Of a stretch of 64,000 nucleotides of DNA, positions 37,421 through 49,726 are shown one piece after another. The notes beneath the pieces are model-generated. The model was given only the letters and a program-made list of their open reading frames with translations. It was not told where the DNA came from and searched no databases. The translations under genes were made by a program, and so were the position numbers. Origin of the DNA: Metallyticus violacea (lineage: Eukaryota; Arthropoda; Insecta; Mantodea; Metallyticidae); NCBI GenBank assembly GCA_030762175.1, contig JAUJEO010000019.1, forward strand, positions 1,866,001 through 1,930,000, in the 5' to 3' direction. Numbering within the stretch: position 1 is the first letter of the stretch; every line of letters starts with the position of its first letter.

Positions 37421-40400
37421 AAGTTTCCAAACTTCGAAAAATTTTTTTTTCTTTTCGAGATTCTTTGCGCATAATGTGCTTTACTGAGGCTATCAAACTA
37501 GTATAATGAAAGAGAACCATTTATCTCAAATAAGAACGGGAAATAAGTGATTCAAACGACGTTTCCAAACTTCGAAAAAAATTTTTTTTCTTTTCGAGAT
37601 TCTTTGCGCATAATATGCTTTACTGAGGCTATCAAACTAGTATAATGAAAGAGAACCAGTTATCTCAAATAAGAACGGAAAAAAAGTGATTCAAACGACG
37701 TTTCCAAACTTCTAAAAAAATTTTTTTTCTTTTCGAGATTCTTTGCGCATAATATGCTTTACTGAGGCTATCAAACTAGTATAATGAAAGAGAACCAGTT
37801 ATCTCAAATAAGAACGGAAAAAAGTGATTGAAACGACGTTTCCAAACTTCGAAAAAATTTTTTTTTCTTTTCGAGATTCTTTGCGCATAATATGCTTTAC
37901 TGAGGCTATCAAACTAGTATAATGAAAGAGAAACAGTTATCTTAAATAAGAACGGAAAAAAAGTGATTCTAACGAAGTTTCCAAACTTCGAAAAAAATTT
38001 TTTTTCTTTTCGAGATTCTTTGCGCATAATATGCTTTACTGAGGCTATCAAACTAGTATAATGAAAGAGTACCAGTTATCTCAAATAAGAGCGGAAAAAA
38101 AGTGATTCTAACGAATTTTCCAAACTTCGAAAAAGATTTTTCTTCTTTTCGAGATTCTTTGCGCATAATATGCTTTTCTGAGGCTATCTAATTAGTATAA
38201 TGAAAGAGAACCAGTTATCTCAATTAAGAACGGAAAAAAAGTGATTCTAACGAAGTTTCCAAACTTAGAAAAAATTTTTTTTTCTTTTCGAGATTCTTTG
38301 CGCATAATATGCTTTACTGAGGCTATCAAACTAGTATAATGAAAGAGAACCAGTTATCTCAAATAAGAACGGAAAAAAAGTGATTCAAACGAAGTATCGA
38401 AACTTCGAAAGAAAATTTTTTTCTTTTCGAAATTCTTTGCGCATAATATGCTTTTCTGAGGCTATCAAACTAGTATAATGAAAGAGAACCAGTTATCTCA
38501 AATAAGAAAGGAAAAAAAGTGATTCTAACGAAGTTTCCAAACTTCGAAAAAAATTTTTTTTCTTTTCGAGATTCTTTGCGCATAATATGCTTTTCTGAGG
38601 CTATCAAACAAGTATAATGAAAGAGAACCAGTTATCTCAAATAAGAACGGAAAAAAAGTGATTCTAACGAAGTTTCCAAACATCGAAAAAAATTTTTTTT
38701 CTTTTCGTGATTCTTTGCGCATAATATGCTTTTCTGAGGCTATCAAACTAGTATAATGAAAGAGAACCAGTTAACTCAAATAAGAATGGAAAAAAAGTGT
38801 TTCTAAGGAAGTTTCCAAACTTCGAAAAAAGATTTTTTTCTTTTCGAGATTCTTTGCGCATAATATGCTTTTCTGAGGCTATCAAACTAGTATAATGAAA
38901 GAGAACCAGTTATCTCAAATAAGAACGGAAAAAAAGTGATTCTAAAGAAGTTTCCAAACTTCGAAAAAAAATTTTTTTCTTTTAGAAATTCGTTGCGCAT
39001 AATATGCTTTTCTGAGGCTATCAAACTAGTATAATGAGAGAGAACCAGTTATCTCAAATAAGAATGGAAAAAAAGTGATTCTAAGGAAGTTTCCAAACTT
39101 CGAAAAAAATTTTTTTTCTTTTCGAGATTCTTTGCGCATAATATGCTTTTCTGAGGCTATCAAACTAGTATAATGAAAGAGAACCAGTTATCTCAAATAA
39201 GAAAGGAAAAAAAGTGATTCTAACGATGTTTCCAAACTTCGAAAAAAATTTTTTTTCTTTTCGAGATTCTTTGCGCATAATATGCTTTACTGAGGCTATC
39301 AAACTAGTATAATGAAAGAGAACCATTTATCTCAAATAAGAACGGAAAAAAAGTGATTCAAACGAAGTTTCCAAACTTCGAAAGAAAATTTTTTTCTTTT
39401 CGAAATTCTTTGCGCATAATATGCTTTTCTGAGGCTATCAAATTAGTATAATGAAAGAGAACCAGTTATCTCAAATAAGAAAGGAAAAAAAGTGATTCTA
39501 ACGAAGTTTCCAAACTTCAAAAAAAATTTTTTTTCTTTTCGAGATTCTTTGCGCATAATATGCTTTTCTGAGGCTATCAAACTAGTATAATGAAAGAGAA
39601 CCAGTTATCTCAAATAAGAACGGAAAAAAAGTGATTCTAACGAAGTTTCCAAAGTTTTAAAAAAAAATTTTTATTTTCGAGATTCTATGCCCATAATATG
39701 CTTTTCTGGGGCTATCTAATTAGTATAATGAAAAGGAACCAGTTATCTCAAATAAGAACGGAAAAAAAGTGATTGAAACGAAGTATCCAAACTTCGAAAA
39801 AAAATTTTTTTCTTTTCGAGATTCTTTGCGCATAATATACTTTTCTGAGGCTATCAAACTAGTATAATGAAAGAGAACCAGTTATCTCAAATAAGAAAGG
39901 AAAAAAAGTGATTCTAACGAAGTTTCCAAACTTCGAAAAAAATTTTTTTTCTTTTCAAGATTCTTTGCGCATAATATGCTTTTCTGAGGCTATCAAACTA
40001 GTATAATAAAAGAGAACCAGTTATCTCAAATAAGAACGGAAAAAAAGTGATTCTAACGAAGTTTCAAACTTCGACAAATTTTTTTTTTATTTTCGAGATT
40101 CTTTGCGCATAATATGCTTTTCTGAGGCTATCAAATTAGTATAATGAAAGAGAACCAGTTATCTCAAATAAGAACGGAAAAAAAGTGATTCTAACGAAGT
40201 TTCCAAACATCGAAAAAAAATTTTTCCTTTTCGTGATTCTTTGCTCATAATATGCTTTTCTGAGGCTATCAAACTAGTATAATGAAAGAGAACCAGTTAT
40301 CTCAAATAAGAACGGGAAATAAGTGATTCTAACGAAGTTTCCAAACTTCGAAAAAAATTTTTTTTCTTTTCGAGATTCTTTGCGCATAATATGCTTTTCT

Positions 40401-43400
40401 GAGGCTATCAAACTAGTATAATGAAAGAGAACCAGTTATCTCAAATAAGAACGGAAAAAAAGTGATTCAAACGACGTTTCCAAACTTCGAAAAAAATTTT
40501 TTTTCTTTTCCAGATTCTTTGCGCATAATATGCTTTACTGAGGCTATCAAACTAGTATAATGAAAGAGTACCAGTTATCTCAAATAAGAACGGAAAAAAA
40601 GTGATACAAACGAAGTTTCCAAACTTCAAAAAAAAAATTTTTTTTTCTCGAGATTCTTTGCGCATAATATGCTTTTCTGAGGCTATCAAACTAGTATAAT
40701 GAAAGAGAACCAGTTATCTCAAACAAGAACGGAAAAAAAGTGATTCTAACGAATTTTCCAAACTTCGAAAAAGATTTTTCTTCTTTTCGAGATTCTTTGC
40801 GCATAATATGCTTTTCTGAGGCTATCTAATTAGTATAATGAAAGAGAACCAGTTATCTCAATTAAGAACGGAAAAAAAAGTGATTCTAACGAAGTTTCCA
40901 AACTTCGAAAAAAATTTTTTTTCTTTTCGAGATTCTTTGCGCATAATATGCTTTACTGAGGCTATCAAACTAGTATAATGAAAGAGAACCAGTTATCTCA
41001 AATAAGAACGGAAAAAAAGTGATTCAAACGAAGAATCCAAACTTCGAAAAAAAATTTTTTTCTTTTCGAAATTCTTTGCGCATAATATGCTTTTCTGAGG
41101 CTATCAAACTAGTATAATGAAAGAGAACCAGTTATCTCAAATAAGAAAGGAAAAAAAGTGATTCTAACAAAGTTTCCAAACTTCGAAAAAAATTTTTTTT
41201 CTTTTCGAGATTCTTTGCGCATAATATGCTTTTCTGAGGCTATCAAACTAGTATAATGAAAGAGAACCAGTTATCTCAAATAAGAACGGACAAAAAGTGA
41301 TTCTAACGAAGTTTCCAAACATCGAAAAAAAATTTTTTTCTTTTCGTGATTCTTTGCGCATAATATGCTTTTCTGAGGCTATCAAACTAGTATAATGAAA
41401 GAGAACCAGTTATCTCAAATAAGAACGGAAAAAAAGTGATTCTAAAGAAGTTTCCAAACTTCGAAAAAAAATTTTTTTCTTTTCGAAATTCGTTGCGCAT
41501 AATATGCTTTTCTGAGGCTATCAAACTAGTATAATGAGAGAGAACCAGTTATCTCAAATAAGAATGGAAAAAAAGTGATTCTAAGGAAGTTTCCAAACTT
41601 CGAAAAATTTTTTTTTTCTTTTCGAGATTCTTTGCGCATAAAATGCTTCTCTGAGGCTATCAAACTAGTATAATGAAAGAGAACCAGTTATCTCAAACAA
41701 GAACGGAAAAAAGTGATACTAACGAAGTTTCCAAACTTCGAAAAAAATTTTTCTTCTTTTCGAGATTCTTTGCGCATAATATGCTTTTCTGGGGCTATAA
41801 AACTGTATAATGAAAGAGAACTAGTTATCTCAAAGAAGAACGGAAAAAAGTGATTCTAAAGACGTTTCCAAACTTCGAAAAAAATTTTTTTTCTTTTCGA
41901 GATTCTTTGCGCATAATATGCTTTTCTGAGGCTTTTAAACTACTATAATGAAAGAGAACCAGTTATCTCAAATAAGAACGGAAAAAAGTGATTCAAACGA
42001 CGTTTCCAAACTTCGAAAAAAATTTTTTTTCTTTTCGAGATTCTTTGCGCATAATATGCTTTACTGAGGCTATCAAACTAGTATAATGAAAGAGAACCAG
42101 TTATCTCAAATAAGAACGGAAAAAAGTGATTCAAACGACGTTTCCAAACTTCGAAAACAATTTTTTTTCTTTTCCAGATTCTTTGCGCATAATATGCTTT
42201 ACTGAAGCTATCAAACTAGTATAATGAAAGAGAAACAGTTATCTTAAATAAGAACGGAAAAAAAGTGATTCTAACGAAGTTTCCAAACTTCGAAAAAAAT
42301 TTTTTTTCTTTTCGAGATTCTTTGCGCATAATATGCTTTACTGAGGCTATCAAACTAGTACAATGAAAGAGTACCAGTTATCTCAAATAAGAACGGAAAA
42401 AAAGTGATTCTAACGAATTTTCCAAACTTCGAAAAAGATTTTTCTTCTTTTCGAGATTCCTTGCGCATAATATGCTTTTCTGAGGCTATCTAATTAGTAT
42501 AATGAAAGAGAACCAGTTATCTCAATTAAAAACGGAAAAAAAGTGATTCTAACGAAGTTTCCAAACTTAGAAAATAATTTTTTTTCTTTTCGAGATTCTT
42601 TGCGCATAATATGCTTTACTGAGGCTATCAAACTAGTATAATGAAAGAGAACCAGTTATCTCAAATAAGAACGGAAAAAAAGTGATTCAAACGAAGTATC
42701 CAAACTTCGAAAGAAAATTTTTTTCTTTTCGAAATTCTTTGCGCATAATATGCTTTTCTGAGGCTATCAAACTAGTATAATGAAAGAGAACCAGTTATCT
42801 CAAATAAGAAAGGAAAAAAAGTGATTCTAACGAAGTTTCCAAACTTCGAAAAAAATTTTTTTTCTTTTCGAGATTCTTTGCGCATAATATGCTTTTCTGA
42901 GGCTATCAAACTAGTATAATGAAAGAGAACCAGTTATCTCAAATAAGAAAGGAAAAAAAGTGATTCTAACGAAGTTTCCAAACTTCGAAAAAAATTTTTT
43001 TTCTTTTCGAGATTCTTTGCGCATAATATGCTTTTCTGAGGCTATCAAACTAGTATAATGAAAGAGAACCAGTTATCTCAAATAAGAACGGAAAAAAAGT
43101 GATTCTAACGAAGTTTCCAAACATCGAAAAAAAATTTTTTTCTTTTCGTGATTCTTTGCGCATAATATGCTTTTCTGAGGCTATCAAACTAGTATAATGA
43201 AAGAGAACCAGTTAACTCAAATAAGAATGGAAAAAAAGTGTTTCTAAGGAAGTTTCCATACTTCGAAAAAAGATTTTTTTCTTTTCGAGATTCTTTGCGC
43301 ATAATTTGCTTTTCTGAGGCTATCAAACTAGTATAATGAAAGAGAACCAGTTATCTCAAATAAGAACGGAAAAAAAGTGATTCTAAAGAAGTTTCCAAAC

Positions 43401-45028
43401 TTCGAAAAAAAATTTTTTCTTTTCGAAATTCGTTGCGCATAATATGCTTTTCTGAGGCTATCAAACTAGTATAATGAGAGAGAACCAGTTATCTCAAATA
43501 AGAATGGAAAAACAGTGATTCTAAGGAAGTTTCCAAACTTCGAAAAAAATTTTTTTTCTTTTCGAGATTCTTTGCGCATAATATGCTTTTCTGAGGCTAT
43601 CAAACTAGTATAATGAAAGAGAACCAGTTATCTCAAATAAGAAAGGAAAAAAAGTGATTCTAACGAAGTTTCCAAACTTCGAAAAAAAATTTTTTTCTTT
43701 TCGAGATTCTTTGCGCATAATATGCTTTTCTGAGGCTATCAAACTAGTATAATGAAAGAGAACCAGTTATCTCAAATAAGAATGGAAAAAAAAGGATTCT
43801 AAGAAGTTTCCAAACTTCGAAAAAAAATTCTTTTTCTTTTCGAGATTCTTTGCGCATAATATGCTTTAAGAGGCTATCAAACTTCTATAATGAAAAGGAA
43901 CCAGTTATCTCAAATAAGAACGGAAAAAAAGTGATTCTAACGAAGTTTCCAAAGTTTTAAAAAAAATTTTTTATTTTCGAGATTCTATGCCCATAATATG
44001 CTTTTCTGGGGCTATCTAATTAGTATAATGAAAGAGAACCAGTGATCTCAAATAAGAACGGAAAAAAAGTGATTCTAACGAAGTTTCCAAACTTCGAAAA
44101 AAAAATTTTTTCTTTTCGAGATTCTTTGCGCATAATATGCTTTACTGAGGCTATCAAACTAGTATAATGAAAAGGAACCAGTTATCTCAAATAAGAACGG
44201 AAAAAAAGTGATTGAAACGAAGTATCCAAACTTCGAAAAAAAATTTTTTTCTTTTCGAGATTCTTTGCGCATAATATGCTTTTCTGAGGCTATCAAACTA
44301 GTATAATGAAAGAGAACCAGTTATCTCAAATAAGAAAGGAAAAAAAGTGATTCTAACGAAGTTTCCAAACTTCGAAAAAAAATTTTTTTCTTTTCACGAT
44401 TCTTTGCGCATAATATGCTTTTCTGAGGCTATCAAACTAGTATAATGAAAGAGAACCAGTTATCTCAAATAAGAAAGGAAAAAAAGTGATTCTAACGAAG
44501 TTTCCAAACTTCGAAAAAAAATTTTTTTCATTTCGAGATTCTTTGCGCATAATATGCTTTAAGAGGCTATCAAACTACTATAATGAAAAGGAACCAGTTA
44601 TCTGAAATAAGAACGGAAAAAAAGTGATTCTAACGAAGTTTCCAAAGTTTTAAAAAAAATTGTTTATTTTCGAGATTCTATGCCCATAATATGCTTTTCT
44701 GGGGCTATCTAATTAGTATAATGAAAGAGAACCAGTGATCTCAAATAAGAACGGAAAAAAAGTGATTCTAACGAAGTTTCCAAACTTCGAAAAAAATTTT
44801 TTTTCTTTTCGAGATTCTTTGCGCATAATATGCTTTACTGAGGCTATCAAACTAGTATAATGAAAAGGAACCAGTTATCTCAAATAAGAACGGAAAAAAA
44901 GTGATTGAAACGAAGTATCCAAACTTCGAAAAAAATTTTTTTTCTTTTCGAGATTCTTTGCGCATAATATGCTTTTCTGAGGCTATCAAACTAGTATAAT
45001 GAAAGAGAACCAGTTATCTCAAATAAGA
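37421..45028 (+). repeat. 8.9-kb duplication, copy C2
   Basis: Second copy of C1, with whole-monomer deletions at the places matching 28529-28667 and about 30830-30970. Differences by eye are otherwise sparse single bases, for example CCAGTATAAT at 32643 against CTAGTATAAT at about 41387. The match ends near 36285/45028, where C1 reads AATAATAACGG and C2 reads AATAAGAAAGG. Confidence 0.85.
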
Positions 45029-47650
45029 AAGGAAAAAAAGTGATTCTAACGAAGTTTCCAAACTTCGAAAAAAAATTTTTTTCTTTTCGTGATTCTTTGC
45101 GCATAATATGCTTTTCTGAGGCTATCAAACTAGTATAATGAAAGAGAACCAGTTAACTCAAATAAGAATGGAAAAAAAGTGTTTCTAAGGAAGTTTCCAA
45201 ACTTCGAAAAAAGATTTTTTTCTTTTCGAGATTCTTTGCGCATAATATGCTTTTCTGAGGCTACCAAACTAGTATAATGAAAGAGAACCAGTTATCTCAA
45301 ATAAGAACGGAAAAAAAGTGATTCTAAAGAAGTTTCCAAACTTCGAAAAAAAATTTTTTTCTTTTCGAAATTCGTTGCGCATAATATGCTTTTCTGAGGC
45401 TATCAAACTAGTATAATGAGAGAGAACCAGTTATCTCAAATAAGAATGGAAAAAAAGTGATTCTAAGGAAGTTTCCAAACTTCGAAAATTTTTTTTTTCT
45501 TTTCGAGATTCTTTGCGCATAAAATGCTTTTCTGGGGCTATAAAACTGTATAATGAAAGAGAACTAGTTATCTCAAAGAAGAACGGAAAAAAGTGATTCT
45601 AAAGACGTTTCCAAACTTCGAAAAAAATTTTTTTTCTTTTCGAGATTCTTTGCGCATAATATGCTTTTCTGAGGCTATCAAACTACTATAATGAAAGAGA
45701 ACCAGTTATCTCAAATAAGAACGGAAAAAAGTGATTCAAACACGTTTCCAAACTTCGAAAAAAATTTTTTTTCTTTTCGAGATTCTTTGCGCATAATACG
45801 CTTTACTGAGGCTATCAAACTAGTATAATGAAAGAGAAACAGTTATCTTAAATAAGAACGGAAAAAAAGTGATTCTAACGAAGTTTCCAAACTTCGAAAA
45901 ATTTTTTTTTTTTCGAGATTCTTTGCGCATAATATGCTTTACTGAGGCTATCAAACTAGTATAATGAAAGAGTACCAGTTATCTCAAATAAGAACGGAAA
46001 AAAAGTGATACAAACGAAGTTTCCAAACTTCAAAAAAAAATTTTTTTTTTTTTCGAGATTCTTTGCGCATAATATGCTTTTCTGAGGCTATCAAACTAGT
46101 ATAATGAAAGAGAACCAGTTATCTCAAACAAGAACGGAAAAAAAGTGATTCTAACGAATTTTCCAAACTTCGAAAAAGATTTTTCTTCTTTTCGAGATTC
46201 TTTGCGCATAATATGCTTTTCTGAGGCTATCTAATTAGTATAATGAAAGAGAACCAGTTATCTCAATTAAGAACGGAAAAAAAGTGATTCTAACGAAGTT
46301 TCCAAACTTCGAAAAAAATTTTTTTTCTTTTCGAGATTCTTTGCGCATAATATGCTTTACTGAGGCTATCAAACTAGTATAATGAAAGAGAACCAGTTAT
46401 CTCAAATAAGAACGAAAAAAAAGTGATTCAAACGAAGTATCCAAACTTCGAAAGAAAATTTTTTTCTTTTCGAAATTCTTTGCGCATAATATGCTTTTCT
46501 GAGGCTATCAAACTAGTATAATGAAAGAGAACCAGTTATCTCAAATAAGAAAGGAAAAAAAGTGATTCTAACGAAGTTTCCAAACTTCGAAAAAAATTTT
46601 TTTTCTTTTCGAGATTCTTTGCGCATAATATGCTTTTCTGAGGCTATCAAACTAGTATAATGAAAGAGAACCAGTTATCTCAAATAAGAACGGAAAAAAA
46701 GTGATTCTAACGAAGTTTCCAAACATCGAAAAAAAATTTTTTTCTTTTCGTGATTCTTTGCGCATAATATGCTTTTCTGAGGCTATCAAACTAGTATAAT
46801 GAAAGAGAACCAGTTAACTCAAATAAGAATGGAAAAAAAGTGTTTCTAAGGAAGTTTCCAAACATCGAAAAAAAATTTTTTTCTTTTCGTGATTCTTTGC
46901 GCATAATATGCTTTTCTGAGGCTATCAAACTAGTATAATGAAAGAGAACCAGTTAACTCAAATAAGAATGGAAAAAAAGTGTTTCTAAGGAAGTTTCCAA
47001 ACTTCGAAAAAAGATTTTTTTCTTTTCGAGATTCTTTGCGCATAATATGCTTTTCTGAGGCTATCAAACTAGTATAATGAAAAGGAACCAGTTATCTCAA
47101 ATAAGAACGGAAAAAAAGTGATTCTAACGAAGTTTCCAAAGTTTTAAAAAAAAATTTTTTATTTTCGAGATTCTATGCCCATAATATGCTTTTCTGGGGC
47201 TATCTAATTAGTATAATGAAAGAGAACCAGTGATCTCAAATAAGAACGGAAAAAAAGTGATTCTAACGAAGTTTCCAAACTTCGAAAAAAATTTTTTTTC
47301 TTTTCGAGATTCTTTGCGCATAATATGCTTTACTGGGGCTATCAAACTAGTATAATGAAAAGGAACCAGTTATCTCAAATAAGAACGGAAAAAAAATGAT
47401 TGAAACGAAGTATCCAAACTTCGAAAAAAAATTTTTTTTCTTTTCGAGATTCTTTGCGCATAATATGCTTTTCTGAGGCTATCAAACTAGTATAATGAAA
47501 GAGAACCAGTTATCTCAAATAAGAAAGGAAAAAAAAGTGATTCTAACGAAGTTTCCAAACTTCGAAAAAAAATTTTTTTCTTTTCAAGATTCTTTGCGCA
47601 TAATATGCTTTTCTGAGGCTATCAAACTAGTATAATGAAAGAGAACCAGT
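45029..47650 (+). repeat. Mosaic satellite linking C2 to the D copies
   Basis: Contains shortened pieces of the C programme: AAAACTGTATAATG with CAAAGAAGAACGG (45541-45590) as at 41795, the GATACAAACGAAG monomer (46008) as at 40603, and AGTTTTAAAA with TCTATGCCC (47135) as at 43950. Two adjacent monomers at 46722-46860 and 46861-46999 look identical. The end, from about 47040, matches 55500-56103 at offset 8453, including the shared ATGATTGAAACG variant. Confidence 0.7.
46722..46999 (+). repeat. Two adjacent identical 139-bp CATCG monomers
   Basis: Both units read AACATCG, an A/T run, TTTTCGTGATTC, CCAGTTAACTC and GTGTTTCTAAGGAAG, with no difference I can see. Neighbouring units elsewhere in the array usually differ at several positions, so this pair looks like a fresh single-unit duplication. 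Confidence 0.75.
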
Positions 47651-49726
47651 TATTTCAAACAAGAACGGAAAAAAAGTGATTCTAACGAAGTTTCCATACT
47701 TCGAAAAAAATTTTTCTTCTTTTCGAGATTCTTTGCGCATAATATGCTTCTCTGAGGCTATCAAACTGGTATAATGAAAGAGAACCAGTTATCTCAAACA
47801 AGAACGGAAATTAAGGTGATTCTAACGAGGTTTCCAAACTTCGAAAAAAATTTTTTTCTTTTCGAGATTCTTTGCGCATAATATGCTTTTATGAGGCTAT
47901 TTAACTGAATAATGAAAGAGAACTAGTTATCTCAAATAAGAACGGAAAAAAGTGATTCTAACGACGTTTCCAAACTTCGAAAAAAAATTTTTTTCTTTTC
48001 GAGATTCTTTGCGCATAATATGCTTTTCTGAGGCTATCAAACTACTATAATGAAAGAGAACCAGTTATCTCAAATAAGAACGGAAAAAAGTGATTCAAAC
48101 GACGTTTCCAAACTTCGAAAAAAATTTTTTTTCTTTTCGAAATTCTTTGCGCATAATATGCTTTACTGAGGCTATCAAACTAGTATAATGAAAGAGAACC
48201 AGTTATCTCAAATAAGAACGGAAAAAAGTGATTCAAAAGACGTTTCCAATCTTCGAAAAAAATTTTTTTTCTTTTCGAGATTCTTTGCTCATAATATGCT
48301 TTACTGAGTCTATCAAACTAGTATAATGAAAGAGAACCAGTTATCTCAAATAAGAACGGAAAAAAAGTGATTCTAACGAAGTTTCCAAACTTCGAAAAAA
48401 TTTTTTTTTCTTTTCGAGATTCTTTGCGCATAATATGCTTTTCTGAGGCTTTCAAACTAGTATAATAAAAGAGAACCAGTTATCTCAAATAAGAACGGAA
48501 AAAAAGTGATTCTAAAGAAGTTTCCAAACTTCGAAAAAAAATTTTTTTCTTTTCGAAATTCGTTGCGCATAATATGCTTTTCTGAGGCTATCAAACTAGT
48601 ATAATGAAAGAGAACCAGTGATCTCAAATAAGAAAGGAAAAAAATGGATTCTAAAGAAGTTTCCAAACTTCGAAAAAAATTTTTTTTCTTTTCGAGATTC
48701 TTTGCGCATAATATGCTTTTCTGAGGCTATCAAACTAGTATAATGACAGAGAACCAGTTATCTGAAATAAGAACGGAAAAAAAGTGATTCTAAGGAAGTT
48801 TCCAAACTTCGAAAAAAATTTTTTTTCATTTCGAGAATCTTTGCGCATAATATGCTTTTCTGAGGCTATCAAACTAGTATAATGAAAGAGAACCAGTTAT
48901 CTCAAACAAGAACGTAAAAAAAGTGATTCTAACGAAGTTTCCAAACTTGGAAAAATTTTTTTTTCTTTTCGAGATTCTTTGCGCATAATATGCTTTTTTG
49001 GGGCTATCAAACTAGTATAATGAAAGAGAACCAGTTATCTCAAACAAGAACGGAAAAAAGTGATCCTAACGAAGTTTCAAACTTCGAAAATTTTTTTTTT
49101 TATTTTCGAGATTCTTTGCGCATAATATGCTTTTCTGAGGCTATCAAATTAGTATAATGGAAGAGAACCAGTTATCTCAAATAAGAACGGAAAAAAAGTT
49201 ATTCTAACGAAGTTTCAAAACATCGAAAAAAAATTTTTTTCTTTTCGCGATTCTTTGCGCATAATATGCTTTTCTGAGCCTATCAAACTAGTATAATGAA
49301 AGAGAACCAGTTATCTCAAATAAGAATGGAAAAAAAGTGATTCTAAGGAAGTTTCCAAACTTCGAAAAAAAAATTTTTTCAATTCGAGATTCTATGCGCA
49401 TAATATGCTTTTCTGAGGTTATCAAACTACTATAATTAAAGAGAACCAGTTATCTCAAATAAGAACGGAAAAAAGTGATTCAAATGACGTTTCCAAACTT
49501 CGAAAAAACTTTTTTTTCTTTTCGAGATTCTTTGCGCATAATATGCTTTTCTGAGGCTATCAAACTAGTATAATGAAAGAGAACCAGTTATCTCAAATAA
49601 GAACGGAAAAAAGGTGATTCTAAAGAAGTTTCCAAAGTTCTAAAAATTTTTTTTTATTTTCGAGATTCTATGCGCATAATATGCTTTTCTGAGGCTATCT
49701 AATTAGTATAATGAAAGAGAACCAGT
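47651..49726 (+). repeat. Higher-order copy D1 (2076 bp)
   Basis: Starts with the marker TATTTCAAACAAG followed by CCATACTTCG. Next come GAACGGAAATTAAGG with GAGGTTTCC, the clipped TATTTAACTGAATAATG monomer (47901), two CAAACGACG monomers, CCAATCTTCG, TTTGGGGC and TCAAAACATCG/TTTTCGCG. The first part recurs at offset 2076 in D2 with the same oddities. Confidence 0.8.
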
